From: SZUA-265 sp965651905
GTDB taxonomy: Bacteria; Myxococcota_A; Polyangia; Polyangiales; Polyangiaceae
DNA: 64,000 nucleotides
Assembly: GCA_965651905.1 (NCBI GenBank)
Contig: CBFGUG010000011.1
Span: 80,435 to 144,434, forward strand
Direction of reading: 5' to 3'
Position numbers and translations under genes: made by a program. Positions 35,505 through 44,434 of this stretch are shown here, one piece after another. Position 1 is the first letter of the stretch; each line of letters starts with the position of its first letter. Below the pieces are notes generated by a model. The model saw only the letters and a list, made by a program, of their open reading frames with translations, had not been told where the DNA came from and did no database searches.

Positions 35505-38500
35505 GTGAGCCGCAGCCAGAGTTGCCGAGCTCTGCGGTCTTTTGGGACAGCTGCATTGGTTGGTTCCTGCGTTTCCGTTTGGTGGCGTTCGTGCTCGCGA
35601 CGCTGGTCGTGGTGGGCGGCGTCGCGGTGTCTCCCTTCGACTGGAAGATCCCGGGCATCGAGCGCAGCCCGATCGCCGTCGATGCGATTCCCGACATCGG
35701 CGAGAATCAGCAGATCGTCTTCACCGAGTGGCCTGGTCGTTCGCCCCGTGACGTCGAAGATCAAATCAGTTATCCACTGACCACGGCACTGCTCGGGATC
35801 CCGGGCGTGCGCACGGTGCGCAGCACCTCGGCGTTCGGCTTTTCGACGATCTACGTGATCTTCGAAGACGACGTCGAGTTCTATTGGTCACGCTCGCGGC
35901 TGCTCGAAAAGCTTTCGTCACTGCCGCCCGGCACCGTGCCCGACGACGTCAGTCCGACGCTCGGACCCGACGCCACGGCGCTTGGGCAGATCTTCTGGTA
36001 CACGCTCGAGGGGCGCGACGCAGAAGGGCGCACGGTCGGCGGCTGGGATCCGGATGAGCTGCGCTCGATTCAGGACTGGAGCGTGCGTTACGCGCTGCAG
36101 TCGGTCGAAGGTGTCAGCGAAGTGGCGTCAGTGGGCGGCTTCGTGCGCGAGTACCAAGTCGACGTTGATCCGAGTGCGATGCGCGCGCACGGGGTCACCC
36201 TCGATCAGATCGTTCAGGCCGTCAAAGGTTCGAACCTCGACGTCGGGGCGCGCACGCTGGAGGTCAACGGCGTCGAATACGTCGTGCGCGGCTTGGGATT
36301 CGTGCGCGACGTGGACGATATCGAAGCGGCAGTGGTTCTGGCTCGCGACAACACGCCGATTCGCGTGCGCGACGTGGCCCACGTTGCGCTTGGCCCCTCA
36401 CTGCGTCGCGGCGCGCTGGATGACGAAGGTGGACCCGCCGTGGGCGGCGTGGTCGTAGCGCGCTTCCTCGAAAACCCGCTGTCGACGATCAATGCGGTCA
36501 AAGAGCGCATCGACGAGATCCAGCCGGGCCTGCCCAAGCGCACCCTCGACGATGGCACGGTCAGTCAAGTCACGATCGTTCCCTTCTACGATCGCACGGT
36601 GCTCATTGGCGAAACGCTCGCGACGCTGTGGAACGCGCTCAGCCAAGAGATCTTGCTGACCATCATCGTGGTCTTGGTGCTGCTGCGCAACGTGCGCAGC
36701 TCGCTGCTCATCTCCGCCGTGTTGCCGCTGGGGGTGCTCGCTTCGTTTTTGGTGATGAAGGCCACCTCCGTCGACGCCAACATCATGGCGCTTGGCGGCA
36801 TCGCGATCGCCATCGGCACGATGGTGGATCTGGGGATCGTGCTGGTGGAGAACATGAACCAGCACCTGGAACGCGCGGGACCCGGCGCTGATCGAGAAGC
36901 CGTGGTGCGCCGCGCCGCGGCCGAGGTCGCGCCCGCAGTCGTCACCTCCGTGCTGACGACCATCGTGAGCTTCCTGCCCGTGTTTGGGCTGTCGTCGACG
37001 GAGCTGCGGCTGTTCGCCCCCATGGCGTTCACCAAGACGTTTGCGATGGCGAGCTGTCTCGTGATCGCGGTGGTGGTGCTCCCGGGAGCGGGGCTGCTCG
37101 TATTGCGCCGTCGTCCACAGACCGCTCCGCGCGGGCGAACGTCCTCTGCGCGTTGGGTTTTCGGATCGCTCCTGAGGGCTGAACACCTGCGAGACTGGGT
37201 GCTCTTGTTGGTGGGTCTCTGGCTCGCGTATTACTCGCTGCTCGCGGGCGCGCTCGTCGTGGCGATGGCGACCTTTCGGCTTCTCCGCCCGATGTTATCC
37301 CCGCGCGTGGTGCGTTTCGCCACATTCGGCGAGACGGCGCTCCTGGTAGCCGTCGTGACCGCCGTGCTGGCGGATCAGTGGCTGCCTTTGGGCCCGAGCA
37401 AAGGCTTGCTGCTCAATGGCTTGTTCGTGGCTCTCTTGGTGTTCGTTCTGCTCGGCGGTTCACGGTTGTTCGAAGCCGCGTACCCGACGTTGCTCGCCAC
37501 GGTGCTGCGCAACAAGCTCGCGTTTTTGGCGTTACCAACGTTGGTCGTCGCCTTCGGAACGACGGCTTGGCTCGGTTTCGACTCGGTGTTTTCCTGGATG
37601 CCGCAATCGCTCCGAACGAGCAAGCCCGTGTCGGCGGTCGCTCACGCGCTGCCCGGCTTCGGTCGCGAGTACATGCCGCCGTTCGACGAAGGCTCGTACC
37701 TGTACATGCCGTCGACGATGCCGCACGCCTCCATCGCCGAAGTGCTCGACATGCTGTCGCAGATGGACGCCGCCATCGCCCAGATCCCCGAGGTCGACCG
37801 CGTGGTGGGCAAACTCGGTCGAGCGGAGAGCGCGCTCGATCCCGCGCCGCTCGGCATGATCGAGACGGTGGTGAGCTACAAGCCAGAGTACGTCGTCCGC
37901 GATGACGGCACGCGAGAGCGTCAGTGGCGTGATCACATCGAGTCACCCCAGCACATCTGGGAAGAGATCGTCAAAGCGGGCCAAACCCTGGGCATGACGA
38001 GCGCGCCCAAGTTGATGCCGATCGGCGCGCGCATCGTCATGTTGCAGAGCGGCATGCGGGCGCCGATGGGCATCAAGGTGCAGGGCCCGAGCCTCGAAGC
38101 GGTCGAACAGTTCGGGTTGAAGCTGGAGACCGAGCTCAAACACGTGCCCGCGCTGTCGCCAGCGACCGTGTTTGCCGATCGAGTCGTGGGCAAGCCGTAC
38201 CTCGAAATCGACATCGATCGAGAAGCCATCGGACGTCTCGGGCTGTCGGTGGTGGAGGTGCAGCGCGTGCTGCAGGTCGCGCTCGGCGGCATGACGCTCA
38301 CGCGCACGGTGGAGGGACGGGAACGTTACCCCGTGCGCGTACGTTACATGCGCGAAGCCCGCGACAGCATCGAAGCACTGGAGCAGATCTTCGTGCCCAC
38401 GCGGGGCGGCGAACAGATCCCGCTCACTCAGCTGGCGACCATCGACTACGTGCGCGGCCCGCAGATGATCAAGTCCGAGGACACCTTCCTGACGAGTTAC

Positions 38501-39262
38501 GTCCTGTTCGACAAGGTCGCGGAGCTGTCCGAGGTCGAAGCAGTCGAGCAGGCGCGGGCGTACTTGCAAACACGCATCGACAGCGGCGCCCTCGAGGTCC
38601 CGGCGGGTGTCAGTTTCGAGTTTGCCGGGTCGTACGAAAACCAGGTGCGCAGCGAACAGCGCCTGGCGTTTCTGATTCCGATCGCGTTGGCCCTGATCTT
38701 CATTCTCTTGTATCTGCAGTTCCAACGCGCGGCCGTCACGTTGATCATCTACTCGGGGGTGGCCGTTTCGGTGGCGGGGGGCTTCGGCTTGATGTGGCTC
38801 TACGCACAGCCGTGGTTCCTCGATTTCTCCTTGTTGGGAACTGAGATGCGCGAGTTGTTCCAGGTGGGCACCGTGCACCTGTCGGTGGCAGTGTGGATCG
38901 GGTTCATCGCGCTGGTCGGCATCGCGACGGACGACGGCGTGGTGATGTCGACCTACCTGCGGCAGCGCTTCGATGCCGAGCCGCCAGAGGACATCGCGGG
39001 CGTGCGCGAGCGAACGCTCGAAGCAGGCGTGCGCCGTGTGCGTCCGTGTTTGATGACCACCACGACGACCATCTTGGCGCTGCTCATCGTGATCAGTTCA
39101 CACGGCCGCGGCTCGGACATCATGGTCCCGATGGCTCTGCCGTCAGTAGGCGGCATGGTCATCGAGTTGATGACGCTGTTCGTGGTGCCCGTGCTCTATT
39201 GCGCGCTCGAGGAAGCGAAGCTGCGCCGCCGTCAGCGCTCGCCCGTCACGCTGACTGACTGA
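35501..39262 (+). CDS. cusA: CusA-like Cu(I)/Ag(I) RND efflux pump with enlarged membrane insert
   Basis: The 1253-residue protein is a complete heavy-metal RND pump. After the first helix it carries the porter lobes (PDIGENQQIVFTEWPGRS, then VEGVSEVASVGGFVREYQVD). The TM4 motif IGTMVDLGIVLVENMNQH has the Asp/Glu arrangement of Cu/Ag pumps rather than the Zn/Co/Cd one. KLMPIGARIVMLQSGM, with Met residues, matches the CusA binding region. It is about 200 residues longer than E. coli CusA. The extra part lies between the first helix bundle and the second periplasmic domain (about residues 535-710) and holds several hydrophobic segments. The start is TTG at 35501, whose TTGA overlaps the upstream stop. 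It ends the operon. Confidence 0.95.
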   Translation: MSEPQPELPSSAVFWDSCIGWFLRFRLVAFVLATLVVVGGVAVSPFDWKIPGIERSPIAVDAIPDIGENQQIVFTEWPGRSPRDVEDQISYPLTTALLGIPGVRTVRSTSAFGFSTIYVIFEDDVEFYWSRSRLLEKLSSLPPGTVPDDVSPTLGPDATALGQIFWYTLEGRDAEGRTVGGWDPDELRSIQDWSVRYALQSVEGVSEVASVGGFVREYQVDVDPSAMRAHGVTLDQIVQAVKGSNLDVGARTLEVNGVEYVVRGLGFVRDVDDIEAAVVLARDNTPIRVRDVAHVALGPSLRRGALDDEGGPAVGGVVVARFLENPLSTINAVKERIDEIQPGLPKRTLDDGTVSQVTIVPFYDRTVLIGETLATLWNALSQEILLTIIVVLVLLRNVRSSLLISAVLPLGVLASFLVMKATSVDANIMALGGIAIAIGTMVDLGIVLVENMNQHLERAGPGADREAVVRRAAAEVAPAVVTSVLTTIVSFLPVFGLSSTELRLFAPMAFTKTFAMASCLVIAVVVLPGAGLLVLRRRPQTAPRGRTSSARWVFGSLLRAEHLRDWVLLLVGLWLAYYSLLAGALVVAMATFRLLRPMLSPRVVRFATFGETALLVAVVTAVLADQWLPLGPSKGLLLNGLFVALLVFVLLGGSRLFEAAYPTLLATVLRNKLAFLALPTLVVAFGTTAWLGFDSVFSWMPQSLRTSKPVSAVAHALPGFGREYMPPFDEGSYLYMPSTMPHASIAEVLDMLSQMDAAIAQIPEVDRVVGKLGRAESALDPAPLGMIETVVSYKPEYVVRDDGTRERQWRDHIESPQHIWEEIVKAGQTLGMTSAPKLMPIGARIVMLQSGMRAPMGIKVQGPSLEAVEQFGLKLETELKHVPALSPATVFADRVVGKPYLEIDIDREAIGRLGLSVVEVQRVLQVALGGMTLTRTVEGRERYPVRVRYMREARDSIEALEQIFVPTRGGEQIPLTQLATIDYVRGPQMIKSEDTFLTSYVLFDKVAELSEVEAVEQARAYLQTRIDSGALEVPAGVSFEFAGSYENQVRSEQRLAFLIPIALALIFILLYLQFQRAAVTLIIYSGVAVSVAGGFGLMWLYAQPWFLDFSLLGTEMRELFQVGTVHLSVAVWIGFIALVGIATDDGVVMSTYLRQRFDAEPPEDIAGVRERTLEAGVRRVRPCLMTTTTTILALLIVISSHGRGSDIMVPMALPSVGGMVIELMTLFVVPVLYCALEEAKLRRRQRSPVTLTD

Positions 39263-39580
39263 GCGCCGCCATCGCAATCGCTGGGCGGAGCAACACGCTC
39301 GCGTCGCTGGTTTTCGGTAACCCGCGCCAGGTACTCCCGTTAGCCGTTGCCACTCACGTCATTCGTCGGCTTTTTTGGGTTCTTGTTTTGGGCCACGTCG
39401 AGGAAGCGAGCGCGCCGTGAGCCGCCGTGCGTCGCGAGCCGCCCCTCGGCGTCAACTTCCCCAGAGGGAGCCGCGCACTGGCCGCCCCTTCACGCCCCCA
39501 ATACAAAGTGTAATGGGTTTACAGAAGCGTAACACTCACGGCGGCGGTGCTCACGGCGGCGGTGCTCACGGCGGCGGTGC
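39263..39580. other. Intergenic region after the metal-efflux operon
   Basis: These 318 bases lie between the convergent CusA-like and peptide-binding genes. There is no credible coding sequence and no stem-loop followed by a T run that I can see. A 15-bp tandem repeat occupies the right end (39535-39588). Confidence 0.6.
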
Positions 39581-39588
39581 TCACGGCG
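39535..39588. repeat. 15-bp tandem repeat at the stop of the peptide-binding gene, 3.6 copies
   Basis: Three exact units of CTCACGGCGGCGGTG (39535, 39550, 39565) are followed by a partial copy. The minus-strand TGA stop of the neighbouring lipoprotein gene (39581-39583) lies within the last copy. Each unit repeats the same TGA, so earlier copies would carry fallback stops. Confidence 0.88.
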
Positions 39589-41308
39589 CAGTGGTGCCCG
39601 CTCCGCTCCCTACGGGCTTCACCGTCGTTAGTACGAGCAGGTACTCGGGCGAGCTGAATGGGGAGAGCCGCGCGTAGGGGTTTTCTTCTGACGGAAAGCC
39701 TTCGAAGCGTGTGGTGTTGCAAATGCCCCACGAAGGCGAGGGGTGCAGCGGGATGATCGGCGCGTGTTCGCTGTACAGCGCTTGCAGACGCTCTGCGAGT
39801 TTTTGTTGCTCGGCCCGGTCGCGGGTGGCTTCGAAGCTGGAGAGCAGTTGGTCGACCTCCGCGTTTTGAAAGCGTCCCCAGTTCATCGCCGCAGCTTCAC
39901 CCTCGGGTTTGAGCGCGGCGCCACTCATCACGAAACGATAGTACATGTATGGTGTAGGCCCTTCTTCGGCCCAGCCCATCGAAAGGTCGTAGTTGCCGCG
40001 TTGCAGAGCATCGAACCAGGCGCTGAAACCGAGCGTCTTCATCTTGGCCTCTACGCCGACCGCCTGGAAACCGCGCACCATCAGCTGAACGGCGCTGATC
40101 CAGTCGGACCAACCTGCCACGACGTTGATTTCGAAGCTCAGACGCTTGCCGTCGGGGGTTTGGCGAATGCCGTCTGGACCTTTCGTGAGACCCGCTTCGT
40201 CGAGCAGCGCGTTGGCTTTCGCAGGATCGTGATTGACCCAGGTCTTGTCGGGCAGCGCGTCGGGTTTTCTCCACTTGTCGTAGGCTCGGCTGAAGCCGTC
40301 GGGCCCGACGGGCTTGGTGTAACCGTGCACCGCTACCTTGGTGATGCGCTCGCGGTCGATCGCCATGCTCAACGCTTTGCGCACGCGAACGTCCGAAAGC
40401 GGGGCACGGGTGTTGTTGACGTACAAGTTGTGCGTCGTGCCCAGGTTGGGAAACCAGTACGCGCGGCGCGTGGGGTCTTTGGCTACGTACACCCGCTCGA
40501 TGTCGGGGATGAACTTGCCAGACCAATCGATTTCGCCGTTGAGTAGCGCCAGGTTGGCGGCTTCGTTGCTGGGGTAGGCGGGGAAACGCAAGCCTTCGAT
40601 GTGGGGCTTGCCGGGCTGCCAGTAGTTCGGGTTCTTGCCCAGTTCGTAAACTTGGTTCTTGAAAGTCTTGATCACGGTGAACGGCCCCGTCGCGATGGGA
40701 TCGGGATTGGTGAACGTCACGGGATCGGCGACGTCTTTCCACACATGCTCGGGGACCAGCGGCTGCTGCGCGATGCGAAAAAGGCTCGGGGTGTGTACTT
40801 CACTGAAGCGAAACACCACTTGCGTCGGGCTCGGCGCTTCCACCGCGCTCAAGCGCTTCCACACGCCGTGTTGATCGAGCGCGGCGTGCTTTTTCAGTAG
40901 CTCGAAGGTGAACGCGACGTCTTGGGCCGAAAACGGCTTGCCGTCTGACCACTTGACGCCAGTTCGCACGTCGAAGCTCAACGTCAGGTTGTCGTCGCTG
41001 AAACTGTGCGCGGTGGCCAGCCAAGGCACGTATTCGCCCTTCAACGCGTTGTAAATCATCAGCGGTTCGTAAATCCCCGAAGGGGTAGGCCAGCGCACGT
41101 TGCTCGGAGCCAGAAGTGGATTGAAGTTGCGCACCCAGGAAGCCTGTTGCTCTTGGGCCACCACCAACAAGCGTTCTGCTGGGGGAACATCGGGTGAACT
41201 GTCACTGTTCGGTTTGTCCTTCTTGCAGGCGGTCATCGCCAGGGCGATGGCAGCGAGTGCCAACCAAGAGCGGATTCTTTTCAATGACGCAGGCATGGGC
41301 GGCGGCAT
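39581..41308 (-). CDS. ABC-transporter substrate-binding lipoprotein, family 5 (oligopeptide/nickel type)
   Basis: The product of about 575 residues has a signal peptide with lipobox AMTAC. A large family 5 solute-binding domain (OppA/DppA/NikA-like) follows: VPWLATAHSFSDDNLTLSF, VKWSDGKPFSAQDVAFTFEL, the family signature PIATGPFTV and NLYVNNTRAPLSDVRVRKAL. The C-terminal part reads MGWAEEGPTPYMYYRFVMSG. Such proteins capture peptides or metal chelates in the periplasm for an ABC importer. No permease or ATPase genes are adjacent, so this is an orphan binding protein here. The start at 41308 is one of three near options (TTG 41335, ATG 41308, ATG 41296). All leave a workable signal peptide, and none has a strong ribosome binding site. 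Confidence 0.92.
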   Translation of the reverse strand: MPPPMPASLKRIRSWLALAAIALAMTACKKDKPNSDSSPDVPPAERLLVVAQEQQASWVRNFNPLLAPSNVRWPTPSGIYEPLMIYNALKGEYVPWLATAHSFSDDNLTLSFDVRTGVKWSDGKPFSAQDVAFTFELLKKHAALDQHGVWKRLSAVEAPSPTQVVFRFSEVHTPSLFRIAQQPLVPEHVWKDVADPVTFTNPDPIATGPFTVIKTFKNQVYELGKNPNYWQPGKPHIEGLRFPAYPSNEAANLALLNGEIDWSGKFIPDIERVYVAKDPTRRAYWFPNLGTTHNLYVNNTRAPLSDVRVRKALSMAIDRERITKVAVHGYTKPVGPDGFSRAYDKWRKPDALPDKTWVNHDPAKANALLDEAGLTKGPDGIRQTPDGKRLSFEINVVAGWSDWISAVQLMVRGFQAVGVEAKMKTLGFSAWFDALQRGNYDLSMGWAEEGPTPYMYYRFVMSGAALKPEGEAAAMNWGRFQNAEVDQLLSSFEATRDRAEQQKLAERLQALYSEHAPIIPLHPSPSWGICNTTRFEGFPSEENPYARLSPFSSPEYLLVLTTVKPVGSGAGTTAP

Positions 41309-41421
41309 GTTGCTCGTCACCCAGGGGCTTAGCAACCCCCGGGTTGGGGAATATCGAGTCGAGCGAACGACGCTGCTGCCGTCAGAGCAACTGCGCGGTC
41401 ACAGGGATCGCGATGATCTGA

Positions 41422-42762
41422 CTACTGCGCGCCCGCGTCCGCCCCGGACGCGGGGGAATCGACGACCGCGCCCGGGCAAGCCCCCGACGGGCCCGTCGCG
41501 CTGGTGCTGCCGCCTTCGATGAACTCGATGTCGTCGAGCCAGAGATCGTACGACTCGAGCGTGTCTTCATCGGTGTCTGCGTCGAGGTTGAACTGGATGC
41601 CGACGACTTCCGCCGGATCGAACGCGACCATCTCGCCCCAGGTTTGCGAGAAGTCGTCCCACTCGAAGGCGAATTGCTGCCACTCGTCCGTGAGGCGCAC
41701 GGTGGCTCGGTAATGATTGTAGACGCTGACCGTCTCGGTCGTCGTGATCTCGACGACGATGCGCTGTGCGCCCGCGGGACTGCATGCGAAGAACGCCAGC
41801 CCGTCGTACTGCGCGCTTTGGTGATATGGCTCTTCGTCGTCGTCGTTGAGGTTCACACCAAACACGGCTGCAGGGGACTCGAGGTCGAAACCCTCGGCGA
41901 TCACGTGAGCGGCGCCGCCAGACGCGTCGGGCAGGTCGACGAACACGTCGTCGATGTCCGTGATCGTGCCATCGCTCATGCCGTCGGTACTCGTAAACCA
42001 ATACCCCTCACGTAGACCCCGCGTACGGATCTGGGTGTTGCCGTCTTCGAAGTCGTCGATCAGTGGGTCTTCCGAGGGCCCGTCTTGGTCGATGGCTGTG
42101 GAGTCGTCATCCTCTTCCGAGTCGTCGTCAGTGGTGTCGTCTGCGGGTTGGTCGTCGTCGGCGGCGTCGTCAGTCGCGCTGCCGTCGTCAGCTGGTGTGT
42201 CGTCTGCCGAATCGTCACTCGAAACGGCATCGTCAGCCGCGGAGTCATCCGCGCCGACGCCGGGTGGTGTGGCCGCGCTACCCGAGCCCATCGATGAACC
42301 TGTGGTGCTCGGGGTCGCGCCGTCGTCGGTTCCGGAGCCACTGTCGTCACTCGTATCGCTGCCGCCCGAGCCCGGGACTTCACCACCCGTGCTGGTCCCC
42401 GTCGCGCCCGTACTCGTGCCCCCAGTGTTCGCCGTGCTCGAACCTGCCGTGTCCGCTGGCGTCGCGTCGTCAGTCGCGTCGACGTCACCGCCCCCCGTGT
42501 CCGTCGTGGCGTCGTCGGTTGGGGTCGTATCATCCACACTGACCTCGCTGCCTTGCTGCAGCAGATCGGGTGTGTAGACCGAGCACCCCATCGCCCAGCT
42601 GGCACCTGCGACGACAGCTAGGGCCACACCTACGGTGTGTGTCGACCATCGAGCCTTGGCAGCAGCCTGATGGCTGGATTCCGACGGGTACGGGGCCTTC
42701 CGCTGTACATCCACGCAGAGGCATGTACCACAGTGACTGCATCGACGCACGACCGTGACCAA
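41422..42762 (-). CDS. Lipoprotein with Asp/Thr stalk and CBM11-like C-terminal domain
   Basis: The 446-residue product has a signal peptide ending in WAMGC. A long stalk of Thr, Asp, Ser, Gly and Ala follows (about residues 75-235). The C-terminal domain of about 185 residues opens with DPLIDDFEDGNTQI and later contains TVRLTDEWQQFAFEWDDF, VVGIQFNLDADT and YDLWLDDIEFIEGG. This order matches CBM11/CIA30-like beta sandwiches. Such domains bind sugars or act as protein chaperones; binding is not proven here. The start is unclear: TTG at 42762 leaves a long Cys-containing N-terminus, and a GTG at 42714 would be a neater signal. The gene is divergent from the metallophosphoesterase gene. Confidence 0.83.
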   Translation of the reverse strand: MVTVVRRCSHCGTCLCVDVQRKAPYPSESSHQAAAKARWSTHTVGVALAVVAGASWAMGCSVYTPDLLQQGSEVSVDDTTPTDDATTDTGGGDVDATDDATPADTAGSSTANTGGTSTGATGTSTGGEVPGSGGSDTSDDSGSGTDDGATPSTTGSSMGSGSAATPPGVGADDSAADDAVSSDDSADDTPADDGSATDDAADDDQPADDTTDDDSEEDDDSTAIDQDGPSEDPLIDDFEDGNTQIRTRGLREGYWFTSTDGMSDGTITDIDDVFVDLPDASGGAAHVIAEGFDLESPAAVFGVNLNDDDEEPYHQSAQYDGLAFFACSPAGAQRIVVEITTTETVSVYNHYRATVRLTDEWQQFAFEWDDFSQTWGEMVAFDPAEVVGIQFNLDADTDEDTLESYDLWLDDIEFIEGGSTSATGPSGACPGAVVDSPASGADAGAQ

Positions 42763-42935
42763 GGTGTGATCACGACGCCATGCAACTGCCGTGCGCTTGG
42801 TGTCGGCATTTTCATTAGACGCGTTTTTTTACCGCTGGATGATGCGTCGAAAAAACCGACCCATGCCGCGGCTGCGCGCACGACCGAGATCGTCGAGCCT
42901 GCAAGTCGGACGTTGGTACCGCCGAGGATCGCACC

Positions 42936-44270
42936 ATGGGTTGTTCGTTTGGGTTACCTCAGTGGTCGCTGACATGTGGGGCGTGCTACTACACACGTCG
43001 GACGAGACCTGCGGGGGAGTTGCCAGCGGAGGTTGGCGACCCATACGAAAACGGGCTACGAGGCAGACCATTGACCGACGCTGACAGAATCCAGGGGCAT
43101 CCTGTCTTGGTACTCAGTGACGTGCATCTCGGCGTGGAGCGGGACGCCGAGCTGAGCGGAGCAGTGTGTGACATCGTGCGGGCGCACTCGGGCTGGGAGA
43201 TCGTCTTCAATGGGGATACACTCGAGTTCTCCTCAGTCGACGACGACGACGCGCCGCGTATGTGGCAGAACCTGTGCCGCGTGCATCGTGACGTGCTGAA
43301 CACCCTGCGAGAGCACGCCGAACGCGGTGGCAGAGTAACGTTCATTGCGGGCAATCACGACGCACCGCTGGCCGCCGTGGCTGACGACGTCGTGTCCGCG
43401 CTTGGCGGCACCGAAGCGATCCAAGTGGCGCCGTGGTTCGTTCGCCGCGGCGCTGTCCACATCGAACACGGCCATCTCTGGGATCCCGACAACGCCCCCC
43501 TTCACCCGCTGCAGGATTGGTCGAGTGCAACCGAGCCCATCGGCGTCGCACTGATGCGACGTTTCGTGGCGCGTCGTGGAGCTCGCGCCTTTGCTCACGC
43601 GCACGAGACCACACCCGTAGCGGCGATTCGTCGTGCCGCGCGCTTGTTCGGATGGCGCATGCCCCTGCTCTTGGCGCAATACTTCAAGACTGCGGGGGCG
43701 CTCTGTTACGAAGCCGCCAAACGCCGCCGTCAGCTCGAGCTGGCCTATCGAGTGGGTGGCGAGCGACTACAGCAACTGGCTTTGGCGGAGGGGCTCGAAC
43801 CCGCGGCGCTCTCCGCACTGCTCGCGGGCGCGCCTGATCCGACCCATTTGCGGTTTTCAGACACCTTCATGCGGTTGTATTTCGACCGAGTCTTGGCTAG
43901 CGCAGGCGTGACCATCGGCGCGACGGCTGCAGCTGTGGTCGGCGCCGCGCCCCTGGCGTTGGGCATTCTCGGGCTGTCGTCCGCGTACTTGGCGGGCGCG
44001 GCGCTGAATCCGAAGTCGCGTTCGACGGGGCCGGTCGAGGCGCTGCGCGAGGGCGCTGAGTTCGTACGCAGCGCACTGGACGCCGAGCTGGTCGTTTTCG
44101 GTCACACCCATGTGGCCGAACGACGTCCGGGATACGTGAATCTCGGGTCTTTTGGCTACGCGGGGCGTGAGGGTCGGCCTTTTTTGACGATTGGCTGGAA
44201 CGCCGGCGTGGCATCCGCCGAGCAGCGGTTTTGGCCTTCGGAACTCGAATTCGCAGCCAGTGCGAACTGA
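42936..44270 (+). CDS. Calcineurin-like metallophosphoesterase with C-terminal membrane segment
   Basis: The 444-residue product has the five metallophosphoesterase motifs: SDVHLG (Asp62, His64), NGD (Asp94), GNHD (140-142), HIEHGHLWD and FGHTHVAE near residue 390. Residues about 325-355 (VTIGATAAAVVGAAPLAL) form a hydrophobic segment between the core motifs, so the enzyme is likely membrane bound. Members hydrolyse UDP-diacylglucosamine (LpxH-type), cyclic nucleotides or other phosphoesters; the general form resembles LpxH-like enzymes, but that is not certain. The N-terminal 45 residues before the first motif look unconserved, and a start near 43071 is possible. It shares direction with fabB, which begins 164 bases downstream. 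Confidence 0.85.
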   Translation: MGCSFGLPQWSLTCGACYYTRRTRPAGELPAEVGDPYENGLRGRPLTDADRIQGHPVLVLSDVHLGVERDAELSGAVCDIVRAHSGWEIVFNGDTLEFSSVDDDDAPRMWQNLCRVHRDVLNTLREHAERGGRVTFIAGNHDAPLAAVADDVVSALGGTEAIQVAPWFVRRGAVHIEHGHLWDPDNAPLHPLQDWSSATEPIGVALMRRFVARRGARAFAHAHETTPVAAIRRAARLFGWRMPLLLAQYFKTAGALCYEAAKRRRQLELAYRVGGERLQQLALAEGLEPAALSALLAGAPDPTHLRFSDTFMRLYFDRVLASAGVTIGATAAAVVGAAPLALGILGLSSAYLAGAALNPKSRSTGPVEALREGAEFVRSALDAELVVFGHTHVAERRPGYVNLGSFGYAGREGRPFLTIGWNAGVASAEQRFWPSELEFAASAN

Positions 44271-44434
44271 ACGACGCAGGGTTTGCGGCCAGTCCCCGCC
44301 AACACGCGCTTGAAGTCGAGCGCAGTCTGTTCAAAGAATGCCGCCGACTACGTGAACGTAGAGCGCCGGCCTGTTCGGTGCTTCATCCGCCCAGGCGGGG
44401 TCGCGTGGCCGACGGAAAGGAATCACACCCATTC

